A stretch of DNA of 64,000 nucleotides from RGIG995 sp045603745 (GCA_045603745.1 JAZUMQ010000049.1:1-64000), one strand, 5' to 3'; counted from the first letter of the stretch, positions 33,277-40,531 are shown. Program-made: numbers and translations. Notes: generated by a model from the sequence alone, not told the origin.

Positions 33277-33498
33277 TGTATTACTTATTAATTTACCGAA
33301 TCAAACGACGTTATAAGATTTCGCCGCTTTGAATTAGCACATTGGACTGTACCTCATTTCAAAAATTCGGGTTTGCCGGATCGTCCGGACCATCGCACGG
33401 TTTGTGCGAAGAAAAAACTACTTCATTGGTCTCAAGCCTCGTAAAGAAGTGATTTTTCATTGGGCAGGAATCACGAACCTTTTGTTCGGATCCCCAAC

Positions 33499-33537
33499 TC
33501 ATTCGGTCTGAAGCTTCATGAACTTCTGCAGATTCAT
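33499..33537 (-). CDS. Micro-ORF D, 12 codons (MNLQKFMKLQTE)
   Basis: ATG lies 8 nt after AAGGA with a further CGGAG close by. The peptide reads as two related hexapeptides, MNLQKF and MKLQTE. The stop is followed by GTTGGG and a hairpin with arms GGGAT/ATTCC and CGAAC/GTTCG. Whether it is translated is unproven. Confidence 0.5.
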   Translation of the reverse strand: MNLQKFMKLQTE

Positions 33538-33619
33538 ACTCCGTTTCCTTTCTCCGTTAAGGGAAGGGCGTGGGTGAGTATTTCAAGGGACGCTCCGCAA
33601 TTTACGGACGCGACCCGAT

Positions 33620-33640
33620 TTACTTTTTCGGAATTTTCAT
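33620..33640 (-). CDS. Micro-ORF C, 6 codons (MKIPKK)
   Basis: ATG lies 8 nt after AAGGAG. Pro is at position 4, as in micro-ORFs A and B. The stop is followed by the GGG-CGC-TCCG/CGGA-GCG-CCC hairpin, ending 33 nt after the stop. Translation is inferred from the ribosome site only. Confidence 0.5.
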   Translation of the reverse strand: MKIPKK

Positions 33641-33730
33641 CTTTCGTTCTCCTTCCGGGGAAACGATCGGTTTTATCGAGAGAATGTTTTCGATTTTGGG
33701 AAACCGCAACCCTTTGTCACGGCACCCAAC

Positions 33731-33751
33731 TCAGATATTGGGACTTCTCAT
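33731..33751 (-). CDS. Micro-ORF B, 6 codons (MRSPNI)
   Basis: ATG lies 9 nt after AAGGAG. It is identical in peptide to micro-ORF A; the only base difference is the silent third base of the Pro codon (CCC versus CCG). A GGG-GCCG...CGGT-CCC hairpin ends 33 nt after the stop. Confidence 0.55.
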   Translation of the reverse strand: MRSPNI

Positions 33752-33828
33752 GATCCGGTTCTCCTTTCGGGGAATCCATGGGAGTAATTTTTTTCGGGAC
33801 ACCGGGCACCTTGCCACGGCAACCCAAA

Positions 33829-33849
33829 TCAGATATTCGGACTTCTCAT
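33829..33849 (-). CDS. Micro-ORF A, 6 codons (MRSPNI)
   Basis: ATG lies 9 nt after AAGGAG, with a second AGGAG adjoining. It is followed by a GGG-GCCG...CGGT-CCC hairpin ending 33 nt after the stop. A possible GTG-started 20-codon frame (33846-33908) ends in GTATGA over this start, which could couple translation, but its own ribosome site is poor. Confidence 0.55.
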   Translation of the reverse strand: MRSPNI

Positions 33850-33954
33850 ACTCCTGATCTCCTTTTCCAAGAAAGCAACTCTTCCGGCCGGCGTTGTCCA
33901 TTCGACACGATGATGAGGATTTCCTCTGACCGGGGTTCTCTTCTTTGTGGTTTT

Positions 33955-33983
33955 ATTATAGCATACTTTTCTCTGGTTGTCAA
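33955..33983 (-). promoter_or_regulatory. Consensus promoter of the micro-ORF RNA
   Basis: On the minus strand a perfect TTGACA (plus 33978-33983), 17-nt spacer and perfect TATAAT (plus 33955-33960). Transcription should start near 33948, heading away from the SGNH gene. It is among the strongest promoters in the window. Confidence 0.9.
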
Positions 33984-34063
33984 TAGGTTTTTTGCAACTT
34001 CTTATATGTTGTACACAAAAGTTATAATAATCTTTTAAAATTTCGGTCAATATAAACAATAAT

Positions 34064-34101
34064 AAACCACTCCGAAACGAAATTCCGCTCCGGAGTGGTT
34101 T
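34064..34101 (-). terminator. Intrinsic terminator of fucI-SGNH operon
   Basis: The perfect 11-bp stem AAACCACTCCG/CGGAGTGGTTT (34064-34074, 34091-34101) is followed on the minus strand by ATTATTGTTT. Confidence 0.8.
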
Positions 34102-34113
34102 CATTTTATTTTG

Positions 34114-34734
34114 TTAATTCAGAAGTTCGCGAAGATTCGGAAGAATAGCCTCCGCCAAAAGATCGTAGCCTTCCTTGAAAAAGTGAACCCCTCCCCCATC
34201 TTGCAAATTCGAGTGTATTTCGGAAGGAGTATATAGGTCGAACACGGGACACCCCAATTTTTCCGCCACAGTACGAGCAGATTGATTCCGCGCCTGAACC
34301 CGTCGATTTCGTTCTGTATCAGAAACGCGGGTGGTGAGAACTACGGCAACCGAAACGTTCAATCGATCCCGGATCGCCACAATCAACTTTTCCAGCAGTT
34401 TGGGGTAGTCGGAATCATCTTTCAAATGCCAGCCGTGAAGTCCGTTATTCAAAAGAATCAAATTTGGCTGATGAACTTGACGGAACATCAAATCCAGCGT
34501 GGGAAGAAAGTAGGGATTATCCAAAGCTTTGGACGTGGCAAGAGCATCGATATAAAACTCATTTTCCACCATTTTTTGCAACGAAGGACGGATACCGTCC
34601 CACGAGATGGAATCTCCGATATAGAAAACCCGCTTTGCGTCAAAGTTTTCCGTATGGGCGATCCACGTCCGATCCCATTCGTAACACTCCAAGGGAACCG
34701 AGGTTTCTTTATACTGATAGGTCGAATCGCTCAT
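34114..34734 (-). CDS. SGNH/GDSL-type esterase or acylhydrolase
   Basis: The 206-residue protein has block I RVFYIGDSISWDG (nucleophile Ser), block III LLNNGLHGWH (Asn) and block V near the C-terminus DGGGVHFFKEGY (Asp-x-x-x-x-His). No signal peptide is visible, so it should act in the cytoplasm. It starts 3 nt after the fucI stop, so its substrate may be an acylated sugar, for example acetylated fucose or a related deoxy-sugar. The substrate is inferred from context only. Confidence 0.82.
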   Translation of the reverse strand: MSDSTYQYKETSVPLECYEWDRTWIAHTENFDAKRVFYIGDSISWDGIRPSLQKMVENEFYIDALATSKALDNPYFLPTLDLMFRQVHQPNLILLNNGLHGWHLKDDSDYPKLLEKLIVAIRDRLNVSVAVVLTTRVSDTERNRRVQARNQSARTVAEKLGCPVFDLYTPSEIHSNLQDGGGVHFFKEGYDLLAEAILPNLRELLN

Positions 34735-34737
34735 GGC

Positions 34738-36543
34738 TTATTTCTTATAAAGAGGTCCGTAGGTCTGACAAGCCCGATAATCCTGTCCTTCCTTATCCAT
34801 ACCGAAAGCGTTCCAAGCGGCGGGACGGAAGATTTCGGATTCAGGAACATTGTGCATACAAACGGGAATCCGGAGCATAGAGCACATGGTGATCAAATCC
34901 GCACCGATATGACCGTAAGAGATAGCACCGTGATTAGCGCCCCAGTTGTTCATCACGTCGTAAGCGGTGCAGAAGGGGCTTCCTTCTTTCCCGTCACAAC
35001 GGGGAGCAAACCAAGTGCAGGGCCAGGTGGGATTGGTGCGTTCCATTAACGTATCGGAAACTTCGTCGGGCAGGTTGACCGTCCAACCTTCGGCAATTTG
35101 CAACACAGGTCCTAAGCCCTTGACAAGATTCAGACGGATCATGGTGCAGGGCATTTCGGCACGGGTGGTAAAGTGGCTGGAGAATCCGCCGCCCCGGAAA
35201 TTGTCGAAACCGGCTTCGCACCAAACGGTAGCGTCGGTCATCTTCTGAATATCTTCGTCGGTGACTTCCCACCATTTTCTCATGATGGCGTTACCATTTT
35301 CATCTTTACATTCTCCGCAAGCGTCCAGGCAAGCGGCACCGGAATTGAGAAGGTGAATAATTCCGCCGTTTTCTTTGGCTTTTCCTTCCAAATCATAGCC
35401 GGTAACCCGCTTAGTGGCTTCGGGGGACCAATAGGTACGAACATCGGCGAAAATCTGTGCCCGATGGGTCAAAAGCCGCATAAAGAGCATTCCCAAGCCG
35501 TTAAGAACGTCGTTTTCAGTGGCAAGGGTGTAGGGTTCCCGTGCGCCTTCGTAGTCAAACGTAGAACTGAGCAGCGCTTCGGGATAGTCGCAGTTGGGCC
35601 AGTGGTCGGTCCACTGACGCTGACCTTGGAATCCGCCAACGATGGCATTATGCCCGACCATTTCTTCTTCAAATCCTTCGGGGAGATTGGGGTTACCCGC
35701 CATCAAATCTTTGATGATGCAATACATCTTAACGGTGAATTCCCATTGCTTTTCTTTCTGTTCGTCGGAGAACTTCACACATTCCGGATTATCGTCTCTC
35801 CCCTCTTTGCAATGTTCTTTCGTCCATGCAAGAGCCTTTTGATATTCTTCTTCGTTGTAAATGCCTTCTTCCATGCGGCGAAGAATTTCCACTTCGTCCA
35901 CGGATTCGACTCTCATACCAAGATAAGATTCGACGAAATCCTGATCCATGATCGAACCGCCGATTCCCATACACTGAGAACCGATCTGCAAGTAAGATTT
36001 TCCGCGCATAGTTGCAACGGCAACGGCGGCTCTACCGAAGCGGAGCAGTTTCTCTTTCACGTCTTCAGGAATCTCCGTAACCTGATCCCGATCCTGAACT
36101 TCGTGACCGTAAATGCCGAAAGCGGGGAGTCCTTTTTGAGCGTGCGATGCAAGCACGGCGGCAAGATAAACGGCACCGGGACGTTCCGTACCGTTGAATC
36201 CCCAAACACCTTTGATGGTGTTGGGATCCATATCCATGGTTTCCGAACCGTAGCACCAGCAGGGAGTAACGGACAGGGTAATGTCGACCCCTTCTTTCTT
36301 GAACTTGTCGGCACAAGCGGCGGCTTCGGGAACACGACCGATGGAAGAATCGGCAATGACAACCTTAACCGGGTCTCCATTGGAGTAAAAAAGATTTTCC
36401 TCAAAAAGTTTTTTTGCAGCTTCGGCAAGACCCATGACCTGGCCTTCCAAGCTTTCACGAAGTTTCAACGGTCCCCGACGACCGTCAACAATGGGACGGA
36501 TTCCGATTACAGGGTAAGAACCAACGTATCTGTTTTTTGCCAT
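34738..36543 (-). CDS. fucI: L-fucose isomerase
   Basis: The 601-residue enzyme converts L-fucose to L-fuculose (and often D-arabinose to D-ribulose). Family stretches include SYPVIGIRPIVDGRRGPLKLRE at the N-terminus (quoted in parts, SYPVIGIRPIVDGRRG), VTPCWCYGSETMDMDP, GFNGTERPGAVYLAA and SQCMGIGGSIMDQDF. Metal ligands are expected from the Glu/Asp/His triad in the central and C-terminal domains. ATG 36543 follows CGGAGGTATGTGTT. It is transcribed with the SGNH gene and divergently from an AraC regulator. No fuculokinase (fucK) or aldolase (fucA) lies in the window. Confidence 0.95.
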   Translation of the reverse strand: MAKNRYVGSYPVIGIRPIVDGRRGPLKLRESLEGQVMGLAEAAKKLFEENLFYSNGDPVKVVIADSSIGRVPEAAACADKFKKEGVDITLSVTPCWCYGSETMDMDPNTIKGVWGFNGTERPGAVYLAAVLASHAQKGLPAFGIYGHEVQDRDQVTEIPEDVKEKLLRFGRAAVAVATMRGKSYLQIGSQCMGIGGSIMDQDFVESYLGMRVESVDEVEILRRMEEGIYNEEEYQKALAWTKEHCKEGRDDNPECVKFSDEQKEKQWEFTVKMYCIIKDLMAGNPNLPEGFEEEMVGHNAIVGGFQGQRQWTDHWPNCDYPEALLSSTFDYEGAREPYTLATENDVLNGLGMLFMRLLTHRAQIFADVRTYWSPEATKRVTGYDLEGKAKENGGIIHLLNSGAACLDACGECKDENGNAIMRKWWEVTDEDIQKMTDATVWCEAGFDNFRGGGFSSHFTTRAEMPCTMIRLNLVKGLGPVLQIAEGWTVNLPDEVSDTLMERTNPTWPCTWFAPRCDGKEGSPFCTAYDVMNNWGANHGAISYGHIGADLITMCSMLRIPVCMHNVPESEIFRPAAWNAFGMDKEGQDYRACQTYGPLYKK

Positions 36544-36577
36544 AACACATACCTCCGATGTTTTTTTCTTTAATATA

Positions 36578-36606
36578 ATTATACCGCTTGACAAATGGTT
36601 TGTCTT
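36578..36606 (-). promoter_or_regulatory. Promoter of fucI
   Basis: On the minus strand AAGACA (plus 36601-36606), a 17-nt spacer and TATAAT (plus 36578-36583). The weak -35 suits an activator-dependent promoter. It overlaps the divergent AraC promoter almost completely. Confidence 0.6.
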
Positions 36607-36616
36607 GTATTATAAT
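36588..36616 (+). promoter_or_regulatory. Promoter of the AraC regulator, with overlapping dyad
   Basis: A perfect TTGACA (36588-36593), 17-nt spacer and TATAAT (36611-36616). An imperfect inverted repeat CTTGACAAA-TGG-TTTGTCTTG spans 36587-36607, covering the -35 boxes of both divergent promoters. It is a good operator candidate. Confidence 0.75.
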
Positions 36617-36711
36617 AAGGGTAAAGTATAACAATTTCCGGATTTTTTTGCAAAAAAGGTCCTATTTTACCCTTTTGACGAAATTTTTTCCGGAATCAAC
36701 CGGGAGTTTTT

Positions 36712-37545
36712 ATGATTTTTCATCTTTGCAGAGAGACTATTTCCCACAAAACAGAACAATTTCCCATGGCGTTTTATTCTGTAGACGAGAATCACCCTCG
36801 CTATCAGATGATACACCATTGGCACCCGGAAACGGAACTTGTAACGGTACGACGAGGAAAATTAAGCCTGTCTATTGACGGAACTTCCGTAGAATTAACA
36901 GAAGGGCAATTCATTTTGATTCCTTCCGGAACGGTACATAGCGGAATTCCTGTAAAGTGTCATTACGAATGTGTGGTTTTTGACCGAAGATCCATTTTAA
37001 ATCTTCTGAAAGGTCCGTGTTATCCCCAGATAAAACAATTTTTTACAACGCCGCGAATCTTATCCGGCACAACGGAATTGGACCGATGGTTTCAAGCCTT
37101 GCGAAATCCGGAATTTGGATTTGAAGCGGAAGTATTGAGCGCCCTCTACAAGCTGATTGCAAAATGGTTAAAAGATTCTCAGCACAACACGATGGAGCTC
37201 CCCCAGAGAAAGCCCAGACTGATTCCCTTTGAACGGGCAGTATTGTATCTGCAAGAACATTTTTCAGAACAGATCTCGCTAAAAGACATCGCAAACGCAG
37301 CGGAACTGAGCGAAAAATACTTCGGAGAATATTTCAAGAACGTCACCGGAGAAACCCCCATACAATATCTGAACAAATACCGAATCGAAAAATCGGCGGA
37401 GGCCCTGAGAGAAGATGAAAAATCCATCACCGAAATTGCCTTGGAATGCGGATTTAACGATTTGAGCTATTTTATCAAAACCTTTAGAAAACATTACGGT
37501 ACGTCCCCGGGAAATTACCGAAAGCAGAAAAAGAACGAACCGTAG
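36712..37545 (+). CDS. AraC-family regulator with N-terminal cupin
   Basis: The 277-residue regulator has a cupin sensor domain (about 20-110; HHWHPETELVTVRRGKL, QFILIPSGTVHSG) and two helix-turn-helix motifs at the C-terminus (LKDIANAAELSEKYFGEYFK and ITEIALECGFNDLSYFIKTF), about residues 180-275. GGGAG eight bases upstream fixes the start. The divergent position to fucI suggests that it responds to L-fucose or another deoxy-sugar and activates fucI. Confidence 0.9.
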   Translation: MIFHLCRETISHKTEQFPMAFYSVDENHPRYQMIHHWHPETELVTVRRGKLSLSIDGTSVELTEGQFILIPSGTVHSGIPVKCHYECVVFDRRSILNLLKGPCYPQIKQFFTTPRILSGTTELDRWFQALRNPEFGFEAEVLSALYKLIAKWLKDSQHNTMELPQRKPRLIPFERAVLYLQEHFSEQISLKDIANAAELSEKYFGEYFKNVTGETPIQYLNKYRIEKSAEALREDEKSITEIALECGFNDLSYFIKTFRKHYGTSPGNYRKQKKNEP

Positions 37546-37591
37546 TATTAACGGTTATGAAATTACTTCAAACCGAAGCGGAATGTTACGA

Positions 37592-37626
37592 CGGGATAGA
37601 GAAAAAACGACCTCTATCCCGTTTTT
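37592..37626 (+). terminator. Intrinsic terminator of the AraC gene
   Basis: The perfect 10-bp stem CGGGATAGAG/CTCTATCCCG (37592-37601, 37612-37621) is followed by TTTTTTCG, 47 nt after the stop. Confidence 0.88.
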
Positions 37627-37700
37627 TCGCAGTTTTAAAGGGATTTCACAAAAAGTTTCATACCATTTCGGTTTATTTTCACACATTTTGAGAAAAAGTA

Positions 37701-37709
37701 TGTTATAAT
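37701..37709 (+). promoter_or_regulatory. Extended -10 promoter of the XRE gene
   Basis: TG-T-TATAAT (37701-37709) is an extended -10 element; no good -35 is present. Confidence 0.6.
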
Positions 37710-37793
37710 AGACCCAACGCAGGAATGCAGATTTCCTGCATTCACTGCATGAACACATCACACAAAAAAAATCACACAACAGGAGTGTCCGCC

Positions 37794-38006
37794 ATGCAGT
37801 ATCAAAAGATCAGAGATCTTCGGGAAGACCACGATCTCACACAAACAGACATCGCCCAGATCCTCAGTTGTTCTCAGGTTTGCTATTCTCGTTACGAGTT
37901 AGGTGCCAGAGACATTCCCACCGACGTGCTGATTCGCCTGTCGAATTTCTATAACGTTTCGGTGGACTACCTGCTCGGTCAGAGTGAGAATCCCAAAAGA
38001 CGATGA
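37794..38006 (+). CDS. XRE-family helix-turn-helix regulator
   Basis: The 70-residue Cro/CI-type protein has the full five-helix fold: IRDLREDHDLTQTDIAQIL, SQVCYSRYELGARDIPTDVL (in parts) and FYNVSVDYLLGQ. AGGAG ten bases upstream supports ATG 37794; the frame upstream lies in the leader. Such small regulators are often free-standing. It is followed by a terminator, then a NUDIX gene. Confidence 0.88.
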   Translation: MQYQKIRDLREDHDLTQTDIAQILSCSQVCYSRYELGARDIPTDVLIRLSNFYNVSVDYLLGQSENPKRR

Positions 38007-38014
38007 AACGAAAG

Positions 38015-38046
38015 GACCTGCAGTTGCGTTCTGCAGGTCTTTTGTT
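38015..38046 (+). terminator. Intrinsic terminator after the XRE gene
   Basis: A perfect 9-bp stem GACCTGCAG/CTGCAGGTC (38015-38023, 38031-38039) is followed by TTTTGTTTT. The NUDIX ribosome site comes directly after, so partial read-through may express it. Confidence 0.82.
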
Positions 38047-38062
38047 TTCCAAAGGAGAATTT

Positions 38063-38530
38063 ATGAAGAACACTACCCTATGCTACATTTATCGCGGCGA
38101 CGAAGTTTTGCTTTTGCATCGAATCAAAAAGAAAAACGATCTGAACGAAGGAATGTGGATCGGCATCGGCGGTCATTTTGAAGAAAACGAATCCCCGGAA
38201 GAATGTGCCCTGCGGGAAGTCAAGGAAGAAACGGGATTGACCATGACCGACTACCGTTATCGGGGCATCGTCACCTTTGTATCCGACAGATACGAGGGAG
38301 AATATATGCATCTGTTCACTGCCACAAAGACGTCCGGAACCTTAATATCGGATTGCAACGAAGGGGAACTTCAATGGGTCAAAAAAGAGGTTTTCGATAC
38401 ACTCCCCCAATGGGAAGGAGATAAAATATTCTTAAAATTACTCGATGAAAACGCACCTTTTTTCTCGCTAAAATTAGAGTATGAAGGAGATATATTAAAG
38501 AGAGCGACCCTCAACGGAACCGTTTTATAA
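38063..38530 (+). CDS. NUDIX hydrolase, MutT-like (8-oxo-dGTP diphosphatase type)
   Basis: The 155-residue protein has a perfect NUDIX box GHFEENESPEECALREVKEE plus TGL (about residues 38-60), preceded by GMWIGIGG. It probably hydrolyses oxidised or other nucleoside triphosphates. The start follows AAAGGAGAATTT. Similar clostridial proteins are annotated 8-oxo-dGTP diphosphatase, but specificity cannot be read from sequence. Confidence 0.88.
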   Translation: MKNTTLCYIYRGDEVLLLHRIKKKNDLNEGMWIGIGGHFEENESPEECALREVKEETGLTMTDYRYRGIVTFVSDRYEGEYMHLFTATKTSGTLISDCNEGELQWVKKEVFDTLPQWEGDKIFLKLLDENAPFFSLKLEYEGDILKRATLNGTVL

Positions 38531-38569
38531 ATACAGTATTTGAAATGTAAAATTTAACAGTTAAAAATA

Positions 38570-38618
38570 TGCAGAATACGGCACGAGAAAAATCTCACGC
38601 TATATTCTGCACTTTTTT
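38570..38618. terminator. Terminator hairpin between NUDIX and rsmG genes
   Basis: TGCAGAATA/TATTCTGCA (38570-38578, 38603-38611) encloses an inner GAGA/TCTC stem and is followed by CTTTTTT on the plus strand. It ends the NUDIX transcript and may also serve rsmG from the other side. Confidence 0.78.
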
Positions 38619-38644
38619 GCACTTTATTTTGAATTTTACATTTT

Positions 38645-39382
38645 TTATAGAGGTTTCGATTGAATTTTTGCGTAACGGCGGGGATACTGTTCAGGGGTGG
38701 AAGAAGTTTTTTCAAACAAGATCAAAACTCGTTTCAATGCATCTTCCGGAATCGAACCAAAAGGATCGGTTAAAGAAAACTCCCGAACTTCCCGAACCGT
38801 TGCACCCAAAACTTCCGCTGCCTGCTTGGCTTGTTCCAGTTCTTCCTTACCTCCGGCGGCTTTCAGAGCACAAAAGAAGCCCTTTACTTTCACAAGCGGC
38901 AAACACAATTCGCAAAGGATATTCAAGGGAGCGACAGCTCTGGCGGTAACAAAATCAAAGGTTTCCCGGTATTTCCCGGTATTTCCCACTTCTTCCGCTC
39001 GGGCAGTCAATGTAGAAACGCCCTTTAATCCAAGCATTGCGGCAGTTTGGGAAACGTAACGCATACGCTTATCAGTAGAATCCACGGCGGTAATTTGTAA
39101 ATCAGGACGCAAAATTGCCAAAGGTAAGGTGGGAAATCCGGCACCGGCACCAACGTCACAGAGGGTTGCACCCTGAGGCGGCAAATCGGCGATAGTGGCG
39201 CAATCCACATAATGCTTGACGGCAATCTCTTCCAGGTCTGTAACGGCGGTCAAATTCATGTGCTGATTGACCTGTAGCATTTCGTCGGTCAGACGGGTAA
39301 AGAGTCTTCCCTGTTCCGCTGACAGACTCCGTCCGTTTTCAGTGAAGACGTCGGCAAGTATTTTTTCAAAATTCTGTTCCAT
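38645..39382 (-). CDS. rsmG: 16S rRNA (guanine-N7) methyltransferase RsmG
   Basis: The 245-residue SAM-dependent enzyme methylates G527 of 16S rRNA. The SAM site is CDVGAGAGFPTLPLAIL (about residues 74-90), with VDSTDKRMRYV, VTARAVAPL and ALKAAGGKEELEQA following, all typical of RsmG/GidB. Loss of RsmG gives low-level streptomycin resistance in other bacteria. It is normally next to mnmG/noc-parAB, but none of those is here. Confidence 0.95.
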   Translation of the reverse strand: MEQNFEKILADVFTENGRSLSAEQGRLFTRLTDEMLQVNQHMNLTAVTDLEEIAVKHYVDCATIADLPPQGATLCDVGAGAGFPTLPLAILRPDLQITAVDSTDKRMRYVSQTAAMLGLKGVSTLTARAEEVGNTGKYRETFDFVTARAVAPLNILCELCLPLVKVKGFFCALKAAGGKEELEQAKQAAEVLGATVREVREFSLTDPFGSIPEDALKRVLILFEKTSSTPEQYPRRYAKIQSKPL

Positions 39383-39481
39383 AATTCCCCTCCGATATGG
39401 ATTTCAGTATAACACAATCAAAGGTCTTTGTCAAGAAATACAAGAAAATTTGCAACTTTTTTTGAAAGTCGACAAAAAGGA

Positions 39482-39510
39482 TTGACTTTCGACAACGCGG
39501 GTGATATAAT
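39482..39510 (+). promoter_or_regulatory. Promoter of the polysaccharide deacetylase
   Basis: TTGACT (39482-39487), a 17-nt spacer and TATAAT (39505-39510), 31 nt before the ATG. Confidence 0.85.
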
Positions 39511-39541
39511 AAGGTATATATTTGTTTGGAGATGTTGAAAT

Positions 39542-40531
39542 ATGGAACGTTATTTTCCTTGGAGAGGACTGTTTACGGTATTTATCCTGCTCTTTTTGGC
39601 GGCAGGGTCCATTGCTGTTGCATGGTTTTCAAAAGACGAGCCCTCAACTCCGGGCGATTCATATCAAAACAATATCACGGCCACGGGAACGGAAAACACG
39701 ATAAATACGGACACGAACTTGACAGAAAGCTCCCTTTCCACTGCGGTCACAGACCCGGAATACACCGACGTGACCGGTAGCGGAACTTCCAGCGAAACGG
39801 GAACCGATACGGAAATTGACGTGACGGATACGAAAACGACCGAAACGGACACCGACGAAAAGGAGCAGACAAGCACTTCCACCATTCCACTATCGGAAAT
39901 TCTTGGGCATATTACCCCTCCCCCGGACGGCAGCCCCAAGAAGATTGCCTTTACCTTTGACGACGGTCCCTACACCCCGGTCACCCGTGGATTGGTAGAC
40001 GAATTTGCAAAATACGGTGGGCACTGTACCTTTTTCGTGGTAGGAAACCGAATCCACGGAACACAAAAAGAAGCGATGAAATACGCCTTTGACCAGGGAA
40101 ACGAAATCGCAATTCACGCCTACACCCACACGGCATATTATAACAGTTGCAGCGATAGTGTCTATCAGTTTGAATTGGGAAAAACCGCAGAAGAAATCAT
40201 CAATACCATCGGAAAAGCTCCGACGTTGATGCGTCCGGTCGGAGGCTCCATCTCCGATCGAAGAGTGTTAGAGTGCCCTTACTCGGTCATTCTTTGGAAC
40301 GTAGATACCAAAGACTGGAAATACCGAAACGCAGATACCGTCGCACGAACCATTTTGAACTCGGTCACCGCAGGAGACATTATTCTTCTTCACGATATTT
40401 ATCCGAGCTCTTTGGAAGCGATTAAAATCGTTCTTCCCCTGCTAAAAGAACACGGGTATGAATTTGTCACCGTCTCGGAATTGCTGGGAGAAGAAATGCA
40501 AGCCGGAAAGAAATATTCCAATGCATATTAA
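39542..40531 (+). CDS. Membrane-anchored polysaccharide deacetylase (NodB domain)
   Basis: The 329-residue protein has an N-terminal membrane helix (FTVFILLFLAAGSIAVAWF), about 85 residues of Thr/Ser/Asp/Glu-rich linker (about 35-120) and a NodB domain (about 130-320). All five catalytic motifs are visible: TFDDGP, HAYTH (zinc H-x3-H), RPVGG, DTKDW and LLHD. It likely removes N-acetyl groups from peptidoglycan, which confers lysozyme resistance in related bacteria. The start follows TTGGAGATGTTGAA. Confidence 0.92.
   Translation: MERYFPWRGLFTVFILLFLAAGSIAVAWFSKDEPSTPGDSYQNNITATGTENTINTDTNLTESSLSTAVTDPEYTDVTGSGTSSETGTDTEIDVTDTKTTETDTDEKEQTSTSTIPLSEILGHITPPPDGSPKKIAFTFDDGPYTPVTRGLVDEFAKYGGHCTFFVVGNRIHGTQKEAMKYAFDQGNEIAIHAYTHTAYYNSCSDSVYQFELGKTAEEIINTIGKAPTLMRPVGGSISDRRVLECPYSVILWNVDTKDWKYRNADTVARTILNSVTAGDIILLHDIYPSSLEAIKIVLPLLKEHGYEFVTVSELLGEEMQAGKKYSNAY

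Larger units (their letters stand above)
33250..33948 (-). ncRNA. Stand-alone RNA (about 700 nt) carrying tandem micro-ORF and hairpin modules
   Basis: The minus strand from a perfect promoter (33955-33983) to a 9-bp terminator stem (33255-33276) has no normal gene. It contains four short ORFs, each with AAGGAG or AAGGA 8-9 nt before ATG, and a hairpin right after each stop. The first three stop-to-CCC distances are exactly 33 nt. Other stems include GAGGA/TCCTC, ATCGA/TCGAT, TCGCAC/GTGCGA and CCGGA/TCCGG. No protein gene follows, since the plus-strand gene ending at 33220 converges on it. I see no RNase P, tmRNA, SRP or 6S landmarks. The rest of 33221-34113 holds only the terminator of the SGNH gene. 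Confidence 0.7.

Noticed and set aside
33660..33870. Possible CRISPR-like repeats
   Set aside because: The similar blocks are only two to four, with unequal spacing and coding-like or structured content. They have no constant repeat with unique spacers and no cas genes.
33240..33985. tmRNA, RNase P RNA, 6S RNA or a group II intron
   Set aside because: No tRNA-like ends or tag frame, no RNase P core motifs, no 6S open-complex-like bubble and no reverse transcriptase or intron domain V were seen. A formal covariance search is still needed.
33460..34038. Three plus-strand frames of 86-97 codons across the RNA unit
   Set aside because: They lack ribosome sites, have frame-shifting low-complexity translations, and lie opposite the promoter, terminator and micro-ORFs.
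33829..34104. A 91-codon minus-strand frame ending in MRSPNI
   Set aside because: It crosses a perfect terminator stem (34064-34101) and the consensus promoter (33955-33983), and has no ribosome site at its start. Only its last six codons, with their own AAGGAG, are plausible.
35173..36573. 466-codon plus-strand frame opposite fucI
   Set aside because: It is a shadow of the well-conserved fucI with no ribosome site and no recognisable domain.
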